From Aurifilum marmelostoma (lineage: Eukaryota > Ascomycota > Sordariomycetes > Diaporthales > Cryphonectriaceae): a stretch of 64,000 nucleotides of DNA. Positions 35,856-46,708 of this stretch are shown here, in pieces. The notes below the pieces were generated by a model. That model made no database searches. It was not told where the DNA came from and saw only the letters and a program-made list of their open reading frames with translations. Location of the stretch: positions 1-64,000 of the forward strand of contig JAMXSV010000021.1 in assembly GCA_027559495.1 (NCBI GenBank), written 5' to 3'. Within the stretch, counting starts at the first letter, position 1. Each line of letters begins with the position of its first letter. Made by a program: the position numbers and the translations under genes.

Positions 35856-38800
35856 ATGCCGTCGAGCAAGTCCTCCCGCTCCTCCAAGGGCAGCAAGGGT
35901 TCTATCCTTGCCATGCCCTCGAGGTCCGTCACCAACCTGCTTGCCACCGGTTCAATCCGGGACAGAGAGCACGGCGAGTCTCTGGGGCAGCCGGTCAAGA
36001 TGTCGGACCCTGTGAGCGAGGTCAAGGAGGACGAGGCCACGGCGAGGCCCCGGAGGAGAAAGTCCAAGCTGAACGTGCTGACATCATTATTCTCGCCTAC
36101 AAGCTCTGCTGGCTCTCTGAGGAAGTCCACGGCCGCAGCGACCGACCGTCTGCGCCCAAAGACCGCTGACGAAACAGCAACTCGGTCGCAAGTCAGAGAG
36201 AAGCCTATCGCCAGGAAACCTGTGGCCTCTGCCATCGAGGCCGACGAGCATCCCCCCCTCGAGGAGAGCCCTAAAACATCCTCCAACCCCCACGGCTCGC
36301 TGTCTACCGCCGATCATTCTTCAGAAGTCTTTGGACCAAATACTCCCACGCCAGCAACACAGGTTTCTGATTTTGACTTTGGCTTCGAGCGCACAGAGTC
36401 TCCCGAAGTCGCTGACGCTGCGGGCGGCCATCGGGAACAACAGCAACGACCAGAACAACAAGACCACCACGACCACCACAAAGACGACGACATGCCCGCT
36501 GTCATCCAGAAGCACCAGAGGAGCCAGTCCTCCATGAGTGGCGCTCCTCCGCAGCCAAACCGTTTCCCACCCAAAATACCCATGCCAGAAGGGCTCGAGT
36601 ACGCCCGCCCAGAGGCATCACCAACTTATTCTGCACCACCACCACCACCCAGGTCGAGAGGCAGCGAGAGGAGGAGCAGTTCTGCCCAGCCTCCGCCGTC
36701 CGATAGCCAACATGATGGCCGTGCCAGGCTCGGCAAGAGGCGACCTTCACCACCAGGCCAACAACTACCGCGCCAGAGGAGCAGCTCGGCGCACCCGCCG
36801 CCAAATCGGACCTCGACATTTGACAGCTCCCGAGCTGTGTCCTCGCCTGTGGAGCCCAGGCCGACATCGAGAAATTCCCATGACGGTGACGGCCGTGGCA
36901 GGCTGAGGAGGACCTGGATGCCCGGGGGCAGGTCGAGGTCTGGCTCCGTCTCCAAGGACCTGAAGAAGATGTCACCAAACAAGGCATGGATCATGGCCTC
37001 CGACAGCAACGCAGACTACAATACCTCTTTTCTGCTGAACGGCGAAAAGGTGAGTAACAAGATGGTCTGGGGGGTAGTGCTTTAAATCTATGAAAAGAAA
37101 GTATGTTGACTAATTTATAGGTTCCCGAGCTCTGGAACGACAACGGTCGCGTTCTTGTCTATCTCTACCCTAGAGGCAGCGGAAGAGGGCCCTCATTCAA
37201 GATTCCGGCGCAATCGATAGAAGCTTCAATAGTGTTTCACGAGCTGATCCAGGGAGAGTTGGAAAGAACCAGACATCAGCGCACAAGAAGCACAAGCTTT
37301 ACGGGCCGCGACAGCCTGACGGCGGAGGATGCCACTCGCCTGCCCCAGAATCTCGCCATGCCAGAGCTGCTGTCTGGCGAGGTCCGTCTGTACATTCCGC
37401 CTCCCATGCCACACCACGACCGTGCGCACCAAGACGACTCGGCACAGCCCGATCTGCAGCGGCTGATAGCAGTGCGGAACCTCTTTGCCTTCCTGACAGG
37501 CCAACCGCTGGTGGGGACCAAGGCACACCCGACCATCTTCTCCGCGTTCCTGGAGATATCCTCACTGCTGAAGGAGTTCGACTTCATGAGCATGGACGGG
37601 ACCACCTGGGGCGAGGCGGTCGATATGAGCTTTGGCTTCTACATGGCCCAGCTGGCCCTCGCCGACGTGCGCCACAGCCGCGAGAAGACGATGGAGGCTA
37701 TCATCCTGGGCGAGCGGATGAAGTGCTGGGAGCTGTACAACGAGGCATACACTCACGCGGTCGGCAAATGGCAGGCTATCGTTTCTCTGAACTCGCCCTT
37801 GGCGCAGTACATATCTCCGGAGATCCGGCGCCGTCTCGAGCGCGCAAACCTGGATCTGCGCGGCCGGCAGGACGGTGTGAACTCGAGACTGGAAGATTTC
37901 GAATTTCCTGCGCTCTTCGCTGGCGTGGCGGGATCCTCAGAGTTCAAAGACGTTCGTTTCAGCAGGTGGAAGACGGCCTTTGCGCGGATGAAGAGCTTTA
38001 CTCACGATTACTACAAGGGGCTGTTCGGAAGCTGGCCGCCAAAGGCAAGGAGCAAGAAGAACCCCTTCTCGGAAAACGGTCTCAACAGACTAGTGCTCAA
38101 GGCTCTGTACGCGGACTTGTGTTCTCTGTATGACCTGCTGGTGGACCGCGACTCTCTGACGCCACGCGTCATCGACCAGGCGCCCGAAGAGGTGTCCTCC
38201 AAAGAAGCCGACCAGAACATCAAGGCTCTGAGGAAGATGCTGACTGAATTCGACCAATCGTCTCCGCCCGTCCTGCCGCCAATACCTTTCGACATTCCCA
38301 AGGTCCCGACCATGAGGTCCGTGTTGGCAAACTATGACGAGATGAAGGAGAAGGACCGCGCCAAGTTCGACCGCAAGATCAAGGAGCACGAGGTTCAGCT
38401 GGTCCTGCACAAGTCGTACAATTTCGACACGGACAGCGTTGCCACACCTTTCCTCGAACAGTTCAAGGACTTCGACTTCGATATGGCCAAAGGCAAGAAT
38501 TCGGGCGAGTTGGCCGACAACAGGATGGGCATCTGGCTCTTCCTCTATGTGGTCATACAATCTCTACCCCTCCTTGTCATTGACGCACCCGACCTGCAGT
38601 TTACCGAGGGCGTCGAGTACTTCCTCTGCCAGCCACCGATGGGCAACGCTCCTTGGATCGAGGATGCCGGTGCGACACGAAAGGCGTGGTACCAGATCCC
38701 GGGCAGCTCTGTCACGGTCGAGCTGTCAGCAGACGTGGTCATGTTCTCGGTCGAGGGCACATACGAGCGCTCCCACTGCTGGGAGGCAGCAAAGCTCTGG

Positions 38801-39430
38801 GACGAGGCAAAGATGAATGGTGAGAGTGCCGATCTGCTCGGCCTCCCACCGCCACCAAACGGCCCGCTCTCGGGAGTAGAGCCGCCCCTGTCACCACTTC
38901 AGCCTCCTGGGGCCGTGTTCGAGGACATGGATCCAGTCGGCTATCACAGCAGCAACGGCGCGTCGCCCGCGAGCTCCACGCCCGGATCACCAGCTTCAGG
39001 TCCACTGAGGCGAGTCCCCGCTCCCGGCAGTGGCCTTGCCCAGGGACGAGGCACGGGCTCGCAATACCGCTCCAGTTTTGCTGGCGTTGTGGCACTGGAA
39101 ATGCTCCCAAGCCCTGCACAGACGCCTGTCGACAGACGCTCCAGCCGCGTCTATGGCTCGCAGATGCACGCGCGCTCTGATTCCCTCACGCCACGACCAC
39201 AGAGCTCGGGTGGCGGCGGCGCCTCCGGCCCCGGCAGCCTCCGGAGCGTGCGCAGCTCGACCAACATGAGAAATGAGAGCCCGGTCCGGGGCCCACCCAC
39301 ACCCCGGAGCGCCACGCCCAACAGCGCCAGCCACAACCGGAACGCAAGCAGCACCTTTGATGATATTCTCAAGGACATGAGCAACCAGAAGGACGGCAAG
39401 AAGCATCCCAAGAAGAAGTTCGGGCTCTAG
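35856..39430 (+). CDS. DUF8004-type fungal protein
   Basis: Two exons (35856-37049 and 37121-39430) give 1167 residues. The 71-nt intron has donor GTGAGT, branch TTGACTAAT and acceptor TAG, and joins FLLNGEK to VPELWNDNG. The N-terminal 370 residues are Ser/Pro/Arg-rich and probably disordered. A conserved-looking central region (about 375-930) starts with SDSNADYNTSFLLNGEK and runs through YLYPRGSGRGPSFKIPAQSI, LIAVRNLFAFLTGQPLVGT and WELYNEAYTHAVGKWQAI to RSHCWEAAKLWDEAK. The tail is again Ser/Pro-rich and ends KKHPKKKFGL. I recall this core as the fungal family DUF8004, of unknown function. No membrane segments or catalytic motif can be recognised. The upstream reading frame is open to about 35664, but the ATG at 35856 in a good context fits best. 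Confidence 0.85.
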
Positions 39431-40820
39431 GTGGGCCTGGAGTCTCTGTCTGAGGATGGCGAGGCCAATTTCAAATCTCAGTGCCAAGAGAATAAGGAAA
39501 ATACTCGGGGTATGAAGAAAGGGATTGTTGAGAGCGTGGATGGGAAGAGGATGCGATCAAACCGTCCCCTGCACGTGAGGAGTTTCAGCGAAAGCAGACT
39601 CAGCTGGCGAGGAACGCGGGAGGAACCGCGCCGCGCCACGTGAAACACGCAAATATCGGTCATTCACACGTTTCACTCGCTACGGGCGTTTACGGTTTCC
39701 AAGGTTGAGCTTCATTTGGACCAACTGATTTTTTTTCTTTCCTTCTCTCTTTTTCCGTTGCTCTTCCTCTTTCTCAGGAGGGGAAAAAAAAGAGCACAGC
39801 ACTTTAATCACAGCGCGCATGACAGGCTATGGTCTTCTTGGGCATGATATGAACTGGATAAGTGGTGGAGCTACTGGAAAGAACGGCGTCTGGAATTTAG
39901 GGGCATACAAAAAATGAAAACACACAAAAGAGATGAGATGGACCAGCAGGATAAGGGCATATTTCAGAGCAAGAGCATAGTACGGCCTGTGAGCGAGTAT
40001 GGCTGGGAGAGGGCAGGGAGGTTATAGGCCATACAGACATGGCGCGCAATATTATATCGTAATTCATAGTGGCATCATTATGGGACGGACGAGCTAAGTA
40101 GCAGATTGTCTGGGCACTGAACGGATGGAGAGCGGGCGAGCAATCCATGTACGAGCAAAACTGGCCACATTTAGTTTTGGACATGTACTGCATTCTCGTT
40201 CTTGAATTAGTGCATACGCATTCTACGCAATCAAGCTTATAATGGCATAGCCAAGAGGTTACAAGAGTGACATTCTGCTGTGTAAGTTCCACCTCAGCGC
40301 CTTCGCGATTGTACCGCGATGATGACGAAACGCATCCCTTATGTGCTGTGCCGCGATCAGCTGGCTTGCGTACGCTTCGTGTTTCTCGCGACTCGGATCG
40401 TTGTCGCCAATTAAACTCCATCTAGGTGGATCGATCTGTGGACTCTCCCATGCACGTTGCAAGGTGGGGGGGGGGGGGGGGGCTGGACAAACAGCAAACG
40501 TTGTTTCTCGGAGACAAAAAGTAAAAAGGAAATGGCACTGTGGTTGCTTGGTCTTACCACTCCAGCCTACATCCGCTTGGTTCACTTACTGTTGTATTTC
40601 CCTGTGTTATGGAGAAGGAGAAGGAGGCGGTAGTGTTGATCATCATCATGTCGCCGTCGCTGGCCCACACAAAGACAAACTCTTCGGACAACACCCTTTG
40701 CCTCGTAGGCAACAAGTAGTTGTCAGGAGACGGAGACGGGTTGGTCCTCTGAGCCTGAACTTTGTGCCGTTCATCGACTTACCACGACATCCCCACCCTC
40801 CCGGTAAACTCCACAGGACA
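39431..40820. other. Convergent 3' region between the DUF8004-type gene and the small CxxC gene
   Basis: No gene is seen. A G17 run lies at 40466-40482, and T- and A-rich tracts near 39730-39800 suit a 3' UTR and polyadenylation region. Confidence 0.55.
40466..40482 (+). repeat. G17 homopolymer
   Basis: Seventeen consecutive G residues, a strong candidate for length error and for quadruplex formation. Confidence 0.95.
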
Positions 40821-41250
40821 TCACGAAGCGACGCATGCGCCCTGCTTCTTCTTCTTGTTCTTCTTGTCTCCGCCCTTGTCTTTCTTCTTACCCTTGCCCT
40901 TCTGCTTTGTACTCTGTCAGCCTGAATGTCTCTTGACGCCTCTCATTCTCCCTCCTCTTCCCCCCCCCCCCTCCTTCCTCTCACCTGGGTTATAGAATAC
41001 TCACCTCATCCCCGTCGCCTCCCTGCCAGTGGCCCTTGCTATTATTCTCTATCGCGTTACACTCCACGCAGCAGGCGTCAAACATCCGGACATCGAGGCG
41101 CTGGATGTCCTGCTGAACACAGTTCCCGAGCTTGCCTCCACCCGTGGCCCTGGCGCTGGCGCAGACCTCCTGCCGGGAGGAATAGGGTTCCTCGAACATC
41201 TGTCTGCGGCAGTATTTGCAGTAGTGGATCCTGAAATACGCATAACACAT
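40821..41250 (-). CDS. Small protein with two CxxC pairs and a Lys-rich tail
   Basis: Two exons (41005-41250 and 40821-40913, read leftward) give 112 residues. The start MCYAYFRIHYCKYC is the first in-frame ATG. CKYC near residue 11 and CCVEC near residue 60 could make a zinc-binding knuckle. The exon ends GGDGDE at a GTGAGT donor. The preferred acceptor gives a tail with KGKGKKKDKGGDKKNKKKK, a likely nuclear or nucleic-acid-binding tail. A nearby acceptor (after ATTCAG) would give an Arg-rich alternative. I do not recognise a named family. An upstream exon in 41251-41770 cannot be ruled out. Confidence 0.55.
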
Positions 41251-42158
41251 TGTGTATGCTGGTGTCTAGTCTCTCAGCCTCTTGGAAAGGGGGCCCGAAG
41301 CTGTTCGTGGTTTCTTGGCGATGGATTAGTGTGTGTATGTTGTCGACTGTCCGGTGGTTGATACTCCTTGTTTTGTCGGGTTCTTGAGAGTGGATTTGGC
41401 AGTGTAGAAGACGCGGCTGAGCTCGTTTAAGAATTTGCAGCTTGATATCGACGCTGCGAAATGCTCTGTCCTCCGGGCCACTGACCCAGACAGGTCCTCT
41501 ACTCAGTGGTAGCATCTTGGTCTTGCCTGCTGGAGAGTCACTTCGAGGCGAGGTGACTGTGCGAGGGAGGGACAGAGAACGGGAGTGGGTGAGGCACTTG
41601 CCAGCCCTTCTCTCATCCGGGACGCAAGAGATGCAGTCACCCAGATCATCATCCGCTGTTGTGGAGTGGTTCACAGACCTGAGAACCTTTGACGCGGCAG
41701 TCCGCCGCTGCACAGCAACAGGTCCAAGATCCCATCTCGCAGGCAGGTGAAGGACAGCCGCCTCCTCCACTCGTACATGGCTTTCGGTGATGATATTGCA
41801 AGAGACAAACAGCTGGATTCGGTCCCACGGCGCGGCTTTCCCGCGGGATCCACCTGCAGGTCTGTTGTTTTGTGAATGAATGTCCCACCTTCTTCCACAT
41901 CCATTACTGCCAGACTGGTCCCTGAGTCAGGTTGATTTGGGACACCGGGAATATTTGAGGACACAGGTCTGGCGATGTGACACATGCCTGCAGCTTGCCG
42001 GTTTAGAAACATATGTTTGCGAGGCAAGTAGACGGCTGATACAAATGTCAAACATCAACTGATGTGAACCGCGTAGATCTGGTGGAGCCTTGAAGTGCTG
42101 CTGCTGAGATGGAGGAAAACGTGGTTGAGTTTGACTGCGTCATCAGGGTATGGTATGC

Positions 42159-42178
42159 TTTTTTTTTTTTTTTTTTTT
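42159..42178 (+). repeat. T20 homopolymer
   Basis: Twenty T residues followed by further T-rich sequence in intergenic DNA. Confidence 0.95.
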
Positions 42179-43481
42179 CTTTTTTCCTTTTCCGAGAGTA
42201 ATGTTCGCGCTTGTATGTGTGGATGCGGGTGTGTGTGGACCTGGACTATCAGCTAAAATAACCATAGCCAGTGAGTCCCTGATCCCAAACCAAGGGACAC
42301 ATTTGTGTCAACAGTATCAGGTGCGGCGGGTTATACAAAAATAGCAGCTTGCCAAGGCTGCACGCCAGCCCTATGGAAATGGAGAAATCCTGTCTCCTGG
42401 GCGAGGCTAGCAACCAGGGGCTTGTCACTATAGACAAGGCTGTGACCAGTCAAGGCTTTGTGGTGCTGATGCCAGCCAGTCCGAGTGAGAGGAAGGAATA
42501 ATAAGGTAAGCTTAGCAGGCTCGCTGAGGACTAGTGAGATAAGAAGATTTTAGAGTCAATTGCACCAAAAAAAGCTTTAATCATCAAGCTGACTGTTACA
42601 CAGTAAAAGATAAAAAAAAAAGGTGGTACAGAGAGATGATCACCACCTGTTTGGAGTGATATGTCTGTGAGATGTGGGCCTATCAAAGCGGAAGAGTGTG
42701 AGGGAAAGATGATAGGACACAAGAAAATAAGAACCAAACCAAAAATATCAAGAAATCGTCATGACTACAGCAGCATCTTGTCCTGAAAGATAGTGGTGTC
42801 AAAAAAAATGAGTGTTCCGTTTGAGAAGGGTGAATGGAAAAGGAAGTCCACCATAGATAAGAAGATTATCTAGACATACCCCACAGCTCAGATCCCGTTC
42901 ATCGTTCTAGGCATGGCGCGCCCCTCCTGGCAGCCCGTGTCAGCAGCAGCAGCGTGTCCCATAGCGGGTGCACAGCGCTGTACCGTAGCACTCGAGTACG
43001 CACACCTACCTGTTGCCAAGCGCTATTGGGGGTAAGCCTAAAGAAAGTCTCTCAACCGTTACCCTCTTGCCTCCCCCGGTCCCTCTCTTCCTCTGCCCTC
43101 TGCCCTGCTCTGCCCTCCTACACACAACAGCATCTCTTCAATCATTGGATGTGGGGTCTAGATGTCATTCTAATTCAAGAATCCATATACTATATACTAT
43201 ATCATGTACTACAGCAGTTTTCTTTTTTAGTGTCTCTGGTCAGGCCTAATCTCTTGTCGCAAGATTGCGTGTTTCATTCCATCATTGCTCCCAGTTTCGA
43301 CCCCTCCTCCGCTATCCCTTCCTCACACACCCGCATACGTTCAGCTCTACTACTTGGCCCCCAGAGGCCGACGCGCGCGTTTCACCCACACCTTAATACG
43401 CTGCGCCTTCCTGATTCACTCTCTCCCTGCAGCCGCTTTGGACCCGGCGACGTCTCTTCCCGTCTCTCTGATCCCAATTCT

Positions 43482-43495
43482 CTTGGCAAGCCAAG
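43482..43495. promoter_or_regulatory. Inverted pair of PacC-type sites upstream of RIM8
   Basis: CTTGGC and GCCAAG face each other across AA. GCCARG is the core site of the pH regulator PacC/Rim101, whose activation depends on RIM8/PalF. Single copies also occur at 43015-43020, 43524-43529, 43587-43592, 43827-43832 and 44071-44076. Confidence 0.5.
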
Positions 43496-43747
43496 CCGTC
43501 AACCGCCCCCCATCTCGTCCCTCCTTGGCACATGCAATCGCGCGACCATCTGCATCCCCGATCACCGACCGTCAGACGTCCTCGACGCCAGGACTCGAGA
43601 AGAAACATATCTGCTGGCGACCTGCTTCTCGTCCGCTACGGCCCCCCGAGCCCGAGGTGTTAGGAAGTGACCGGCTGGGCGGGCTGCGCTGTCCCAAGGC
43701 GACATCCATCTGCTGGTGCTGGTGCTGGTGCTGCTTGTGCTGGTGTT

Positions 43748-43771
43748 GCTGCTGCTGCTGCTGCTGCTGCT
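43748..43771 (+). repeat. GCT/CTG trinucleotide repeat
   Basis: About eight near-perfect units preceded by interrupted GCTGGT copies, in the presumed leader of RIM8. Confidence 0.9.
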
Positions 43772-44114
43772 ACTGCTGACACCGCCGGCGACGCTGCTTC
43801 TGCGCCTTTAAACCGGAGCCCTCTCGCCTGGCTCCCGGCGCAGACGTGATCGCGGTCGCGTCTCTTCTCTAGGGTGGGCTGTGGGCGCAACCAGGAGCGC
43901 GTGGAGGGCTGGTGGGCAGAGGTGCCGCCCATCCGGATCTCCCTGGTGAGCTCTCTTGCGATCTGCCTCAGGAGACCCAAAAGCCGCTGCCGTCACAGCC
44001 GGAGGCCTCCCACGTCTTGGAGGAGATCTCGGAACTCGGCACGAGAAAACACCATCGACGACAACACACCGCCAGGCCGGTACCCGAGTCAACACCCAGG
44101 CCGCGTGTGGATAG

Positions 44115-46708
44115 CTACCAAGACGCATTTTGAAAAGACACGGCAGCGGGGACGACGAGGCCGACTCGTTGCCAGGCCCCCCGTCCGCAACAACACCGCT
44201 GGCCAGATGGTCCCCCCTCCCTGCCGATGGTGAACCCCGGATCGCTCTCGAGGACCAGCCATCCTCTCGGTCCTTCTTCTCCCGATTCGCCCTCCCCATC
44301 CGATCGAGAAACGCGCGCAACATTGTCGAGTTCTACATCCGACCCGCCGAACCCCATCGCAAATACAACGCAGGCGATGCTGTCAGGGGCGCCGTTATCC
44401 TGGCAGTCGTCAAGGCCATCGATGTTACCCATCTCACCGTCGCCCTGCGCGGCTCTGTCCGTGTCTACAAGAACGCAAATGCTGCCAACGAGCCCGCCAG
44501 CACTGTCGACATCGCCTCGGACGGCGTGTCTCAGTTCAGATTTCTCGGCAATGGCTATGCCTCGCTGTTTCAGGACGAACAGGTCCTCTGCGCGGACGGG
44601 TCATTACCAGCCGGCAAGTACGAGTTCGGATTCGAGCTGGTCTTTCCGGAGCGCGGGCTGCCCAGCAGCATAGAGGTAGGCAGACAGAAGATGCTTTTTG
44701 CCTTGTGTGGCGTGTATCCCCCCGAATTCTGTGCAACGACTGCGGCGAGAGCTCGGCCAGGGGCTGACCTGATGACGATGTATGTAGTTCGAGCGAGGGA
44801 CGATAGCGTACAACATCACAGCGACCCTCACCAGGCCCACCGCCATAAATCCCACCACAACCTGTGAGCGCAAGGTGGACCTGGTGCAACAGGTCGACGT
44901 GGGCCCCCCTCCTTCCCCCTCAGCCGAGGACCATCTATCTCGAGCCCATCTCAAAAAGGGCCAGGAGGAAGAAACCTAGCGCATCCACCATCTCCGAAAG
45001 ACAACAGAATAATCCCGCGTACGAGAACGGCCCCGCCGAGACTTCTTCAGATCTCGACTCCACGCGCGCGGTAGACACATCGACAGACGGGTCTAACGGT
45101 GTAGAGGAGGCAAATCAGGATGTCCAGCAGAACCCCAGGAGTCCCGTGCACAGCGACCTGAGGAGCGAGGTCAGCGGGGACAGTGCCGTGAGCAACGGCT
45201 CCAGAGGGGCAGAGCTGAGCCAGGTGGCCAGCCTGGGCACCGTCCCAGCGAATGGGAGCAGAAAGGCCGCCTCGGGGGAAAAAACGATCGTGGCGACCAT
45301 TGAACTAATGAAGGGAGGCTGCTTACCGGGCGATACACTACCCATCAGGGTTAATATCCAGCATACGAAACCCATCAGAAGCATGCACGGCGTCATCGTC
45401 ACCTTATATCGGCAAGGGCGAGTCGACTCCGCGCCGCCCGCGTCGCTTTTCAAGGAGTTGTCCAAAGAGGATAAGCGCAAGTTAGAGAAGGAGGAATACT
45501 ATCCCAAGTCAAAGACGGGGCTGGGAGGTCTGTCCCTGACATCTGCTGGGTCGTGCAGCGTGTTTCGGAAGGATCTGTCTCAGTCGTTCAGCCCGTTGAT
45601 CGTTGATCCGGGCACATTTACCACAAGCATCACTACGTCTGTTCGGGTGCCCGAGAACGCTTTTCCCTCGATCAGAGGGGTCCCAGGAGAGATGATTAGC
45701 TTCAAATATCGGTTGGAGGTGATTGTGGATCTGGGCGGCAAGCTGTCAAACGCGATACAGATCGGGCAGCACACAAGGGTCGGTGCTGGAGGTGGAGTCT
45801 CGGCGTCAACAAGAGACCTGAATGCGGGTGTGACTTCGTTTGACGGCAGCCTAGTCAACACGGACACCGTGAAGCGCGAAAAGGGTGTCATCTTTGACTC
45901 TTTTGAGGTCGTTGTGGGGACCACCGACAGCAGCAGGCGGGGCAAAGCAGTGGCACCAGCACCGTCGGCACATACCAAGTATTACGACGGTGGTGCCTAC
46001 GGAGAGAACGGACAGTGGCAAAGAGGACAGGAAGACGAAGGTCACGGCGCCGAGAACGTATATCAACATGAATTCCCACCTTTTCCGCCCGAACCCGTCA
46101 CCCAGTACCCTTACTGGAACGGTGGAAATCGGGGGGAACCGCCACAGCCATCCGCACCACACTACATACCTCCGCCAGAATTACCGGACGAGAGTGCTCT
46201 TTCAGAAAAGGAGAGGATACGTCGGGCCGAACAGAGGCTGCTCCCAAGCCAGCCGCAACTGCCATCCGCACCCAACGCCGTCCCTACTCCTCCAGTCGAC
46301 GCCGACGGCGCTGGCCCATCCACTATGGCTGCACCTGTCTTGCCGCCACTGCACGGCGACGCTGCTGGGCCCTCAGCGCCCACACTTGATGACCTTGCGG
46401 CAGACGCTTTTGCCTCGGGTGCAAGCCCCATGGACGATAAGCAGGAGCTAGAGAGGCAGAGGCTGTTGGCCGAGGCGAGCGCGCCACCTGAGTTCCCAAG
46501 AGACTACGATGCACCCTCTGGGAGCAGCGCGATGGCGGGGCCCAGTGCGCCACCACCTGCAGCTGTGGGCGACGTGGCCGAACCATCTGCCCCGACACTC
46601 ACGGAGGAGGACGAGTATGGCCCGCAATTTACGTATCATGATGCTGCCGGCCCGTCTTCGCGGCCTTCTGTCCCGCCGACGGAGCCGTTGCCTGCTTACC
46701 AGAGGTAA
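44115..46708 (+). CDS. RIM8: Arrestin-like pH-signalling protein RIM8/PalF, with an apparent +1 frame break
   Basis: RIM8/PalF is an arrestin-related adaptor that couples the ambient-pH sensor (Rim21/PalH) to ESCRT and so to PacC activation. The arrestin N-domain starts at about 44265 (SFFSRFALPIRSRN) and has FLGNGYASLFQDEQVLC. An intron at 44676-44787 (GTAGGC donor, TAG acceptor) joins LPSSIE to FERGTIAYNITATLTRPT. The arrestin C-domain follows: ATIELMKGGCLPGDTLPIRV, MHGVIVTLYRQGRVDSAPP, YPKSKTGLGGLSL and GVPGEMISFKYRLEVIVDLG. The acidic, Pro-rich tail carries five PSAP tetrapeptides. Two defects show. The N-terminal ATG is missing, so exon 1 must lie upstream (possible acceptor TAG at 44112-44114). 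The frame also shifts at a C6 run (44904-44909): upstream it reads through VDLVQQVDVG, downstream PRTIYLEPISKRARRKK lies one base over. The identity is firm; integrity is in doubt. Confidence 0.85.

Larger units (their letters stand above)
41251..44114. other. Long region between the CxxC gene and RIM8
   Basis: No complete gene is seen. A T20 run lies at 42159-42178 and a CTG repeat at 43748-43771. The right half (about 43010-44114) should hold the RIM8 promoter and a missing first exon: no ATG is in frame with the RIM8 core after the TAG at 44112. An ATG at 43533 opens a 43-codon frame that might contribute. Confidence 0.5.

Noticed and set aside
43533..43664. ATG at 43533 opening a 43-codon frame, as the RIM8 first exon
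   Set aside because: No donor joins it convincingly to the RIM8 core. It is kept only as a possibility because the real first exon is not identified.
44895..44919. A 25-nt GT...AG segment that would restore the RIM8 frame
   Set aside because: It is far below the minimum size of fungal introns and has no room for a branch point.
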